Positions 35,985 to 46,049 of a stretch of 64,000 bases of DNA are shown one piece after another (position 1 is the first letter of the stretch; the number at the start of each line of letters is the position of its first letter). The stretch is from Chamaecyparis obtusa (lineage: Eukaryota > Streptophyta > Pinopsida > Cupressales > Cupressaceae), in NCBI GenBank assembly GCA_027943335.1, contig BSBK01009265.1:1-64000 (forward strand), in the 5' to 3' direction. The position numbers were made by a program, and so were the translations under genes. The notes below the pieces were generated by a model. That model saw nothing but the letters and a program-made list of their open reading frames with translations. It made no database searches and was not told the DNA's origin.

Positions 35985-36125
35985 ACTATTTTCAGCCACT
36001 TGATCTTAACCCCTCTCCTCTCTCCATCCTCCTCCCTCTCCCCCTCCTACCATCTCCTCCATCCCCTCCCTCTCCCCCTCCGTCTCTTCCATCTCCCCCG
36101 TCACCCCCCTCCGTCTCCTCCCTGC
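35985..36125. repeat. CT-rich low-complexity tract inside exon 3
   Basis: CCTCCCTCTCCCCCTCC-type sequence, GA-rich on the coding strand. The reading frames of the PMD part and of the C-terminal coiled coil differ by one, and the shift falls in or next to this tract, as expected from slippage. Confidence 0.7.
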
Positions 36126-37528
36126 GTTGGTACCTGAGCATCTGGTACTATAAACCGAGGGAATGTCACCCTCCACCACTCTGCTTTGTAGGCTCCATCA
36201 GCCCTTGCATCTGCCATATCTGGGAAATACTCCCAGGGCTCACTCCTGATACCTGCTGTCTCTACGACAGCCTGCTGATAGTCCAACATGGGTAGCCACC
36301 CATGACCCTCCTCGTCTCTAGCCCTGGCATATGTGGTAGTCTCTGTCGAGATTCGCTGCTACCTCCCAAACTACCGTCATACCTGAGTGATGTAAAATCT
36401 CTCGACTATCTCTGCATACTGACCTACCAGTGGCCGACTGCACAGCATATAACTCAGCTCATCGGCTGCATCTCCCCAAACCTCAACCTCCTGGTATGGC
36501 CTCCATGTGAATGAGGCTATCTCATCTAGAATCCTTCTGTAGTATGTCACATCCCCAGAATGGGCATGTGATATGAACTCGAGATACCTATAGATGTAGG
36601 GGTACCTCCTCTCCCTCAACTGAACCCTGGGGTGCACCACATTGATGTGCTCCCATGCCCATACCTATGCTAGGATGACACCGCACGCCCATGTCTGATC
36701 GTCTTTGTAGATGATCTCGTGCAGCTCATGGTACATCTCTACCAATATGGCAGGACCCCATGCCATTCGTCGAGGCCTGCCGACCAAGTCAACCAGTAAT
36801 CAAGCCCATCCAAGCGGGAAACCCTTCTGACTGCGGTCAGTCATCAGGATCTGAGAAATGATAGATGCCACTATAGATGGCACTAGGTAGTCTCTGCCAA
36901 AATCATCTATCAGCCTCTCCCAACTGATATGCTTATCCAAAATAGTGACATCCTGGAACATCTCCTGAACCAGTCGGTGCCCCTCAGTGGCATCCTGATC
37001 ATAGTACACCTGTGCCAACAAATGAATCATGTCAATTTTTATCATATGGAAACATTACATTTATGATTATATCTTAAAACATGATTATACTCACCAGCTC
37101 ACCATGGCATGGCACACGTAAGATCCTGTAGACGTCCTCTAGAGTGATCGACGCCTCTCTAGTAGGTAGGTGGAAGGTGTTGTGCTCACTATGCCATCTC
37201 TCGGCAAGAGTAGTCAAAAACCTGTGGTCCGCTCTGATGTATGGATACCTCAGCAGATATCTGAATCCCATAGCTCTGATGTCGACATTGCCGGGATCAT
37301 CTAGATCTCGAACACACCGCAACCCAGTCACCTTCGGCGCTCTGATGATGAGCGCTGGAAAAACCTCCTGCAAGCCAAAACCAAGCCAATTGTTAGCACA
37401 TATCATGATGGATGTCCAAAAACTCAGTATAAAACATCTCTAAAATGTAACATTGTCTAGACCCATGTCATTTTTGCTCAAAAATGCGTTAAAAATCAAA
37501 TTTTCAAACTGGGCAATATTTTTTTTTT

Positions 37529-37740
37529 GGAGAAGTATCACGTGATACTTCTCCCTATAGCGGGGTGATAGACCTTATACCGCGCGATACTTCACCCAGT
37601 ATTGTGTGATCTTTCACCCAGTATCATGCGATACTGGTGCCTTAGGTCACGCGATACTTTGGGGACCCGCGAAGTATCGCGCGACATTTCTCCCCAAAGA
37701 GCGCAATACTTCTAAAGTATCGCGCGATAGTTCACCCAGT
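37529..37740. repeat. Palindrome cluster 3 in intron 1 of the antisense PMD gene
   Basis: About eight degenerate units. The first (37529-37554) is a perfect 26-bp palindrome with core GAAGTATCACGTGATACTTC. Others: TACCGCGCGATACTTC, AGTATCATGCGATACT, GAAGTATCGCGCGACAT, AAGTATCGCGCGATAGT. It lies wholly within the intron between 37838 and 37367. Confidence 0.85.
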
Positions 37741-37924
37741 CAAAATTTTTGAAATTTAAAAATTTGAAAAATGTACTTAAAAAAAGCTATTAAATGCAAA
37801 AAATGACTCAAAAAGCTCGAGTTTTTTGAAAACATACCGGGGCAGGATAGTGTGGTGGCCGGTTGTGTAACCGGATGGGCTCGAATCGATGCCTGTGGAT
37901 GGGAACTCCTGCTTGCTGGGCCAT

Positions 37925-38731
37925 TTTCCCTCTCTAAGCTCTGAAAATTCTCAAATCGCTAAAAGACAAATGACTTTTGAAAATGACATTTTGACCCCTT
38001 TTATAGCCTTTTGACTTTTTGACCTCATTTTCAAAACACCTCAGAATTGCACAAAAATTGCACCCCTAGCTAATTTCGACGTCCTGGATCCATTTTCGGA
38101 TTCAAAATTGAAATCTGAGGTCATCTTGATAGTTGAAATCATGTTTCAAAATCTTCCCTTCTTCTGCGCAGTTGACTGATCTTTTGAGGCCTAATCCTTC
38201 GATCTTTGTTGGGGCATTGTCATTTCTTCATTTTCATGTCTTCCAAACTTCTAGTCTTTCATTCATATTCATTCCATTCCTTCATTTCTCATGTTTGATT
38301 GCATCTTTTCAGTCAGGCTAGGGCATGTTTTATTGCCTAGTGGTTAACCTATTGACCTTTACATTCGATTATGATTTCATTCTGATTTGATCAAATCCTT
38401 ATCAATTCTCTACTTCTCCTTTACTTGATTTCAATTTTGACTCCGAGGGGGCAGTATTTATGAGATTCTCATCCCCGATTCCTTGATTTTCCTGATCCAG
38501 ACATCTTTTGAGAGCTGTCGCTCAAATTTGAGATTCTTATCTCTTATTTTGAATGTGATCCCGAATCGACCTCATGTTCAAAGGCCTTTGTTTATGCTTT
38601 GTCTGGATATGATCCCAAATCGACCTCATATCTGAGTTGTTTTGTGATCCCAAACCGATCTCACATTTCAACTTCATTCTTTGACTGCATGTGTTCCCAA
38701 ATCGATCACACATTAGTCAAAGAGGGGCAAA
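37925..38731 (+). other. F 3' untranslated region with short direct repeats and polypurine tract
   Basis: Non-coding. Four copies of a word like GATCCCAAATCGACCTCA start at 38557, 38611, 38646 and 38693 (the last GTTCCC). They are followed at once by the polypurine tract AAAGAGGGGCAAA (38719-38731), which primes plus-strand synthesis at the LTR. Confidence 0.7.
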
Positions 38732-39717
38732 TGTACGCACCCAAAAATGGTCGCCTAGACTTTGGGCCCCATTTATTTGATTTATCAATCATGAGTCATT
38801 TTTATCAATAATCAATATTTTCAACATTATTAATTTCTTGATCAAGTCTTAATTTCGATCATATATTGGATTTTTATCCTTGGGCTAACCATTTATCCTA
38901 AGTCTTTATTTAATTAAAAGGAATATTTCCTCCTTTTTTGTTTAAATAAAAAGCCCCACTTTCCTCTTATCCTAAGTTGCACAAATAAAGCATTATTCAT
39001 ATTTTATAAAAAGGAGAAAAGCACTTTTTGTCTCATATGGACATAAAGTCAACTCTTATTTTCCTATTGGAGGATATGTGTGCACATGGATTGCTCTTCT
39101 TTCAAGCTCCATCGCTGATTAAGACTTTTTGCCTCTTAATCTCAATGGTCCATTTCTTTTCATTTCTTATAAAAGGAGAGCTCTCTCCTTCATTTGCATC
39201 CACTTGTTTTATGCTAATGTTATGCTGCAGGTTTTAGGTGCATTTGGAGTTTGAAGATATTGAAGACTTGCTTCATTGCATCATCTAGTTCATATTTGAT
39301 TTCATAGTTGCATAATAATGGCATTCTTAGTGTAGATTTCCTTTTATGCAATAGAATAAGCTCACATAGTCTAAATAGGAAGGCTTGGTAATACTTGTTC
39401 TTTCCATTTCATAGCTTAGTTTGTACTTCCATTTTCATAGCATAGCTTGCACATTTGCATCTTCATTTTAGTTGCATTGTATTGCATTTCATAGTGATTC
39501 TTGGAGATATTGGCATTGTTGCCCTTGTCTTCACTTGAATCTCTCATTGTGTGGTTGACTAGCAAGGTCACAAGCTTGTAGCTCTAGCTGAGAGGAAACA
39601 CATCATAAGTCCCTTGCAACTCCATGCATAGAGAGCTATGAGCCACTTTGTGAGGCCTCATTCTTGAGCAACCTTGCATGTAATGGCTCATAGAAGTGCA
39701 CCTTTTTAGTGTGTACA
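38732..39717 (+). repeat. 3' LTR of element F
   Basis: 986 bp, nearly identical to 23769-24755. It starts TGTACGCACCC and ends GTGTGTACA, followed by ATAGG. Confidence 0.92.
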
Positions 39718-40157
39718 ATAGGATACCCTGTAACCCTATGAATCATTTTCTTTGTCACTTTGATCGGTTTATCTATCCAAAATGTGCCCTCATGATATCG
39801 ACTTAGCACGACCCTTATCCATTCTATTTTAAAATTCTTCAAAAAATTTGGGGCATTAGTGAGTCCAATCATTTCTACCTATTTATGCTTTGGTTTCAAC
39901 TTTGTATATTCATCATATAGTGCTTGGTATGAAACATACATATCAAAATCTCCTATTTCACCAATCTTGCAGTGAATGTGTGATCGAATATCTTTGACCA
40001 GTAAAACCCTAGGTGGAATGCTCGAAAAAGCACCTGCTGAATCCTTTTTTGATGCAACTTCTAGGTGCGACTTGTAATTGTTTTCACTATAATTTGCTGA
40101 CACTATAAGATTAACTTCCTCCTCAACAACTTTAGAAGTACTCGCAGTGGATGCCAT
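39718..40157 (-). pseudogene. Second gene of D, N-terminal part
   Basis: Begins at ATG 40157 (MASTASTSK). A stop lies near 39879, and the reading continues from 39872 to F's 3' LTR at 39718. The block GAFSSIPPRVLLVKDIRSHI matches GAFSHTPMGIMHVEDIRAYI in E. WIRVVLSRYHEGTFWI and HRVTGYPI also have counterparts in A and E. The N-terminal 30 residues differ from the other families. Confidence 0.65.
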
Positions 40158-40712
40158 TTCAACAAACTAGGTTTTTGGTAAGTGTGAAGAATATGCTCAG
40201 TAGGGGTTTCAACTTACTTAGAATATGTCGAAGAATGTGCTCAATTTGATTTGCAACTGCTTTGGACTAGCTTAAAAGATTCTTTTCTCAAACTCACTCT
40301 ATGAAATAATCACTTCTTCCAAATCACTTTGTGAAAATAAACTCAGTCTTCTGTGTATTTATAGCATTTCTTGATTTCCCACTTAAAAATTTATGTCATT
40401 AATTCTCGACCTACTTTCTGGTTTGTGACAACTGTTAGCTCGGTGAATATTGAAAACTTCCACCAGCTCGGTTAACACATGACTTTCTCTCTCGGTTGAT
40501 ACTGATACTCAGTTAACCTTGAATAGTGATTACTGACGGGTGACCTTTTTCTCGGTCTAACTTTTACTGACTGTATAACTTTGTTAGCTCATAACATATA
40601 AACCATAATGCATCTTTATTCATGCAGATTTGGTATGTGCTCATCATATATAAGGAACTATATGTAAAATATGATCAGTTAAAATGTTAGTCCCATACAT
40701 ACCTATATCACC
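40158..40712 (-). other. Gap between gag-like and second gene of D
   Basis: About 0.55 kb, longer than the 0.4 kb in A, B and E. No coding sequence is seen, and the purine block after the gag stop is weak. Confidence 0.45.
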
Positions 40713-42117
40713 TTAAGTAGATGTACCAATGTCACCTAATCTATTGGATGAGGTTTCATCGACAACATTACTTGACTCAACATTCTCATTAGATGCCTTT
40801 CTCCACATGGTGTTTCTAATTCTCATGATATCTGCAATAGTGTTTCCACTCTCAAATACATGTCCTTCTTTTGGTGCTCGGTCTCTGCAATCCTTGCTTA
40901 GATGACCAACCTTATGACAATGTAAGCATGCCATTCTAGTGCTTGTTCAGCTTCGTGATTGTCTAGCCCATCTTTTTCTATAACAATTTGCTGCTATATG
41001 TCCATACCTACCACATGCAACATAGTTGACCCATGTATTGTAATCCCAAACATAAGAGTTACCTTGTCTCTTTAGTTGATAAGGCTTGGGCTTGCTTTTC
41101 TATTTTGGCATCCATACTTGCTTCATCTTAGCCTTACACTCTCATGCAGTGTGTCCATGTTCATTACAAGTATAGCATAATTTCTCCATGGTAGGATTAT
41201 TAGCATTCTTATTCAGCTTTTCTCTACACTCATAAGCTTGATGACCCTATTTGACACAGTAATAACAGTAACCATTAATCTTAGGAGTGACTGGAGGTTT
41301 ACCTTGTGCTTTGCTTCTGCAAACATTAGAAGTGTGTCCTGGTTTGCCACAGTGATAGCATGACAATTTTTTTGGCCTTTGACTTTGATTGTTGTTCACT
41401 TGTTCTTCTTTCTTGGATGATTCTCCTTCATCGATATATCCTAAACCAGCTTTGTTTTCGAATCTTCTTTGATTAGTCAGAAAATCATCAATCTTTTTGG
41501 AACTATCCTCAGCCAATTTCATCATTCCATTGTGTTGTTGTTGAGTTTTCACTTCATTTATCAAATTCTCATTTTCTTCCCTGAGTATTGCTACATCTTC
41601 AAGTCTTCTTGATAGTTCATCATTTAATCAGTTGACCCCCTGATTCATAGTTTATCATTTGATTGGAAATTTTGAAATGGTGCATGGTGAGTCTTTTTAT
41701 CTCACTTTCCTTTTCTTGAAGTTGTTCAGTCATCTATCTTCGGTCTTCAATAGCTAGATTCCTCTCTTGCTTAGCCTATCTAGCATTGTTCATTACTTCT
41801 ACCATTCTCACCATCTGAGATTCCTGACCCATTTGCAGTGCTTTCACTTGTTCAGTTAAGTGAAGATTCTTTCTAGAAAAATCAAAGATTATGCTTTCAG
41901 ATCCATCAAAAATACTTCCTGAACTAGGTCCAATGTGATCAAATAAATCATCAATCTCTTCTTCATGGTAACCAATCTCATTTTGTAGAATAGCTAGGTT
42001 CTTCCTTTCAACCAGTAAATTCTTCAATCCATCCTTGGCTTGCTTATACTACTCAACAAACATTTGCATTTGAATCTTTTGATTCTCTATTGTTTTATCT
42101 AACTTATACCTCTCCAT
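40713..42117 (-). pseudogene. gag-like gene of D with five zinc-knuckle-like motifs
   Basis: ATG at 42117 (MERYKLDKTIENQ), stop at 40713; about 468 codons with one frameshift between 41770 and 41564 and several nonsense codons. The N-terminal half is a coiled coil (about 42117-41570). Knuckles on the minus strand start near 41357 (CYHCGKPGHTSNVC), 41270, 41175, 41025 (first Cys lost) and 40928 (CLHCHKVGHLSKDC). The last is spaced from the others by a basic linker. The product would be the RNA-binding structural protein of the element. Confidence 0.75.
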
Positions 42118-42166
42118 GACTAGATCTTTACCCTTCAGTGGTTAAACTTTCCAATAAGAAAATTGA

Positions 42167-42178
42167 GCTTTGATACCA
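42167..42178 (-). other. Primer-binding site of D (initiator tRNA-Met type)
   Basis: Minus strand TGGTATCAAAGC, two bases after the LTR end at 42181; one base from the canonical TGGTATCAGAGC. Confidence 0.88.
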
Positions 42179-42180
42179 AT

Positions 42181-43379
42181 TGTTGGATTGGAGAGATAGG
42201 GTATTTAGAGGGGAGGTGTCAATTAGTGTCCACAAAAACTTTCAACTCATAAACCTTTCAAACCTTGAACAACAAATAGTAGTAACCTTCAACTGTAACT
42301 TGAATCCATTGCATGCATCATTCATTCATTTAACTATCAAAGTAAATAACATAAAATCAACAAGATAATCATCACATAACACAAGTATTTTGGTAACACA
42401 TAAACCCTTGTTAGAAGGTAAAAACTGCGGTGGGGATGACACCCACAAATTCTTTACTACTATAGATAGAAAAGGTTTGCATGTTAGGGATACAAGTGGT
42501 GATCACTTCTGGTGATCTTACCCTATTAGGAGTAACATTTCAGATCAGTTAGATCTACCTAGTGATAGGATTTTAACAACACTACTTGAGTGTGCACTCA
42601 GTTAAGAGATTTACATAAAGACTGTTAGGTCTACTATGTTAGGAGCTTTTACCAAAACTCTGTTACAATGATTAGAAAATAACAGGTATTTGTCTACTAA
42701 TGAAAACTCAACTTGTCTGATATAGATCAATGAAATACTAAATAGATATCACCTTTCTATGGGAAGTTCTTTGCTCTGAATTGCTCAGTAGCCTGATCTG
42801 ATTTTGCTCAATCTGATTATCCCTGAATACTGTTCTACTCTATTTGACAACTGATAATCTTGAAATTGGCTAATGCTTCAAGACCTTCTTTGCTCATACA
42901 TCTCCACAATTACATCAAAATGATGCAAAATACAATTATATAGCATAATGTTTCATGCTACTTACAAAATTAGGTTATAATGTCTTAGAGAAAAAAAAAC
43001 CTAAGATCAATGGTGTACAAAAATAATCTAGATCAAACAATTACATAAGATCTTCATCGCATTTAATATCTCAACAATAAATTATCCTTGATCTTGGTAA
43101 AATGTTTTGTGATTTTGTTGTAATTGTTTGCATAGATAGATGTGCCATTCCTGATTCCTATGCCATTTTTTGTGATCCTCGGTAAATACTGTATATACTG
43201 CTTGGTAATTACATTGGTGCTCAGTATCTAGTCTATTTGGTGTTTACTGCACTCGGTATCAGTGTCAAGACTTAATCGACTAGCTTGAGATGCTTGCTTT
43301 TATTGACTAGGTTAACATAGGTAACCGACCGATGTCTTTGATACTAATGACAATCATTAATGCTCAATTAGAGATAACA
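42181..43379 (-). repeat. 5' LTR of element D
   Basis: 1199 bp, TGTTGGATTGG to GAGATAACA, with CTTAT directly outside at 43380. It aligns throughout with 11988-13188. Confidence 0.92.
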
Positions 43380-43552
43380 CTTATCCATGACGTCTTGTCT
43401 CTGACTTCTTGAAAGTTCAAGTTGTTCCTTTAGTTTCTAATGAAACCTTCTGCTCTTCTTAATTTAAATTTTAATTCACCATTCTCATCCTTTTCTTTGT
43501 CCAAGTCATCAAGTGCTACTTCAAAGTTCTCTTGCAAACTTTCTAAATCCAT
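43380..43552 (-). pseudogene. gag-like gene of B, 5' end
   Basis: ATG at 43552 (MDLESLQENFEVALDDLDKE), then coiled-coil sequence to the D insertion, where reading continues at 11987. One small frameshift near 43440 is visible. Comparison with A at 2424 shows CAA here where A has TAA, so A's first stop is a C-to-T change. Confidence 0.75.
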
Positions 43553-43597
43553 TTTGATCTCCCTTAAGCTGTTAGGTTTTCTCTCCAAGGGCCAATA

Positions 43598-43609
43598 GAT
43601 CTGATACCA
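43598..43609 (-). other. Primer-binding site of B (initiator tRNA-Met type)
   Basis: Minus strand TGGTATCAGATC, two bases from the LTR end at 43612; one mismatch to TGGTATCAGAGC. Confidence 0.85.
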
Positions 43610-43611
43610 AT

Positions 43612-44679
43612 TGTTAGGATTAAGTAATATTAAGAGGGGGGTGAATCAGTATTACAACACTTCAAATCAAACTTAGACCAATTGCAAATAAAACATATGA
43701 TTATTGAAATGAAAAGAGCACAAACACATAACATATAACTCATAACACCATTATTTGTTTTCGAGGAAACCCTGGCCAAGGGAAAACCCTTGTGGGGATG
43801 GTACCCACAACTATGCACTAAAATATAGAATCCCTATAAGGAGATCTAGTCCTATTAGGAGCTGAGTATTACATAGTACATTTCCTTGTTAGAGGAATAG
43901 AAATCCTGTTAGGAGTATACAAAAACCCTGTTAAAGGTATACTGAGCTTACAGCTCTTACAATCAATAATTCAGGAACAAAAGTGTTCTTCAAGAGTGAA
44001 CAATACAAGCATCTACTATGCTTTGATAGTTCTAGTTATATCTCTGTCAATCTCTAATCTTGCATCTTCTATTAGTCATCCATGATATCCCAAATTCACA
44101 TCCATCATACATACATGTCTGTCACATAGTTTCACACTTATCACTTCCACAAACACTCTATACTTATATCAATTTTGACATCCAGTCGGATCTCAAATAC
44201 ATCACAAAATATTGTAATTACTTATACAAATATTAAATACTGAGTCGGTGATCTTATATTACCAAAGTGTCAGCAATATACATTCTTTATCTAAATTATC
44301 ACGTTACCATTATATCTCACCTTCCCTTAATCATCACGACTATTCATATATCCTGTTTCATTGATTCTCTTTCTTCACATACCTTCATATCACTATATCT
44401 TATTGATATCAACACCAAAAAATGCGCGACCTTAACTAAAGGTCATACATATCCAAAAATATCTTTCTCTAAGTTTGCAAGCCATAATACATCATATATT
44501 ATCTTCGCTGACCAAAACTGTACTGCAATATACTATTATTTTGATTTTGTACTTAGTCATTTTCATGACTGTGTCTCCCACACTTATAATCACTTCATGC
44601 GATCACTCCAACATAAGTGTTGCCATAAATGACAACCCTTAAGTGATCCATAATGTTCTCAAAACATCACTTGCCAACA
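43612..44679 (-). repeat. 5' LTR of element B
   Basis: 1068 bp from TGTTAGGATTAAG to CACTTGCCAACA, followed by TAAGAC. Its left 670 bases match 658-1328. Its right part matches, inverted, the start of the A LTRs at 1329 and 7411. Confidence 0.9.
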
Positions 44680-44685
44680 TAAGAC

Positions 44686-46049
44686 TACACAATGGGTTAT
44701 CCTCAAACAACCACTTTAGGCCCATACCCCCATTTTGAGCCACCCTCCAACTATGTTCCTAAAAAACCCTCCCAAAACATGAATCCAAAAGACATAAAAA
44801 TCAGGATCCACCAAATATGTAATGGGGTACAAGGTCATACAATCAAACCTCAAGATGGTAAGATGTCCAAGAAAACCATATTTGTCAAAACCATATCATT
44901 CACAATACATCCAAGAAGTAACCCCCAAATTGTGGATCTCATTCATATTAACATTACTATGTCATAAAAAAAGAGAAATCCTAGATTGAAAAAGGTACAA
45001 GCACATGAAAACAAATAAGTACTCATCAAGAGATCAACACATCAATGTGGCATAACCCCAAAAGTCAAAGTTGACATATAGTCCAAAATACGAGTCACTG
45101 AAATCCATCAAGCATAAAATTCCCAAAAGGGTCAATTAATTAATTCAAAAGTATGAATCACAAAGTTCAAGCATCATCATGCATTAAAACAAATAACCTT
45201 ACGACCTTTGGTAGACAAACGACCATCCCCAAAACTCAAACATCAATAACTTCACATAAAAAGAATGCTAAAGTTTCCAACTTGTATGTTTAGTAACACA
45301 GATGCAAATGATTACAAGAATATGCTTGTAAAGGTGGCCACAACAACAAAAAAAATCAGAATGCAATGAGTGCACTTTTATTACAACTATTCAACCGACA
45401 TAAACAATGTCTCACTAATATTTTTAATCTTTGATTTTTAAAAGAATATGAAAACAATTCCACAAATCATTGCCAATTATATTAAAACATTTTATTTTAC
45501 TCATTTCCTCATTGACTAAAACACTTATTACTATTTATTATAATCTAAATTCCCCATTTGGTTACTCATTCAATAATAAATACAACATTTAACAACATTT
45601 CTACAATACACACTTCCATGAGGTCTTCTTTATAAAAATCATCTATTTAACACAAAATAATTAAAATATACAAATAAATATTTAATTTTAAAATTTCTAA
45701 ACAAAATTATTTAAATATAATTTTATTTAAATTTCAAATCTAATTAAAACATAAATCTTAAATGAGATTATTCAAATTTATTTTTTCTAACTTTCTTACT
45801 ATAATGCACATTGTGTAATTTATTAAAATCTTCTTCTTTTTCCTATGAATCATTTATACTTACACTCTAAAACAAATGAACTTAGTAAATTAACTAAGAT
45901 TTAAATAGTTACAAAATGAACCAAAATAAATAAAAAAGATAACAACTCATTCCTAAATAAACTAGTATAAATCTAAATTATTAATGAAATTTAAACTAAT
46001 ACTTATTTCTCTCCTAAAAATATCTATAATCTGTGGAGAAAATTTTTGT
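44686..46049. other. AT-rich stretch, no gene seen
   Basis: It should be the continuation of 1-657 across the B insertion. Frames such as 44692-44967 have no domain. From about 45400 to 46020 the DNA is very AT-rich, with no open frame. No LTR ends or TSDs were found. Confidence 0.5.

Larger units (their letters stand above)
35542..37924 (-). pseudogene. Antisense plant mobile domain (PMD) gene of F, three exons
   Basis: Minus strand. Exon 1 is 37924-37838 (29 codons from ATG, MAQQAGVPIHRHRFEP), with donor GTATGT. Exon 2 is 37367-37095 (91 codons), with acceptor TTGCAG and donor GTGAGT. Exon 3 starts at 37009 after GGCACAG and runs to about 35542. All junctions are in phase 0. Exon 2 holds the PMD signature: LAERWHSEHNTFHLPTREAS followed by ITLEDVYRILRVPCHG. 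Exon 3 has ISWERLIDDFG and WEHINVVHPRVQLRERRYPY, and ends, after a GA-rich tract with a frameshift, in a coiled coil (AKRDQQIADLRVEIARREA). In-frame stops: TGA at 36802 and a TAG near 36670, plus others in the coiled coil. PMD proteins (Arabidopsis MAIN, MAIL1) act in silencing and genome stability; the role inside a retrotransposon is unknown. Confidence 0.78.
23769..39717 (+). mobile_element. Element F: Ty3/gypsy retrotransposon of the Tat type with an antisense PMD gene
   Basis: 15,949 bp. Order: 5' LTR, primer site, 2.7-kb leader, gag (27428-29662), protease, linker, reverse transcriptase, RNase H, a second archaeal-like RNase H, an integrase remnant without its core, 1.5 kb of non-coding DNA, an antisense three-exon PMD gene, polypurine tract and 3' LTR. 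Two RNase H domains and an antisense extra gene between pol and the 3' LTR are known traits of the Tat lineage. By eye the LTRs differ at only about two dozen positions, so F is among the youngest insertions. It cannot integrate by itself as it stands. Confidence 0.9.
11988..43379 (-). mobile_element. Element D: non-autonomous LTR retrotransposon carrying E and F
   Basis: On the minus strand: 5' LTR 43379-42181, primer site, gag-like gene 42117-40713, second gene starting at 40157, broken by F (39717-23769) and E (23246-16070) and ending at 13413, duplicated polypurine tract, 3' LTR 13188-11988. Without the insertions it is about 8.3 kb. It is a diverged family of the A/B type: same layout and related proteins. 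Its LTR sequence is different, except for the shared terminal motif. Confidence 0.88.
658..44679 (-). mobile_element. Element B: outermost non-autonomous LTR retrotransposon, nested host of A, D, E and F
   Basis: On the minus strand the element reads: 5' LTR 44679-43612, primer site, gag-like gene (43552-43380, then 11987-10981 after the D insertion), second gene (10570 to about 7995), then a deletion, and the outer part of the 3' LTR (1328-658). The TAAGAC repeat on both sides marks the original insertion. About 31 kb of its span is element D with its own insertions, and about 6.7 kb is element A. The end of the second gene, the 3' untranslated region and the inner part of the 3' LTR are lost. 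It belongs to the same family as A, with closely matching coding and LTR sequence. Confidence 0.85.

Noticed and set aside
35919..36137. Plus-strand Pro/Ser/Leu-rich frame
   Set aside because: It is a translation of the CT-rich tract in exon 3 of the antisense gene.
37529..37740. CRISPR-like array
   Set aside because: Units are palindromic and degenerate, with irregular spacing and no unique spacers; the setting is a plant retrotransposon.
36100..37930. PMD gene as an independent host gene
   Set aside because: It lies between pol and the polypurine tract of F, within intact LTR borders and in the place and orientation typical of the Tat antisense gene.
44692..44967. 91-codon plus-strand frame after the B insertion
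   Set aside because: Low-complexity Pro/Lys text with no domain and no supporting context.
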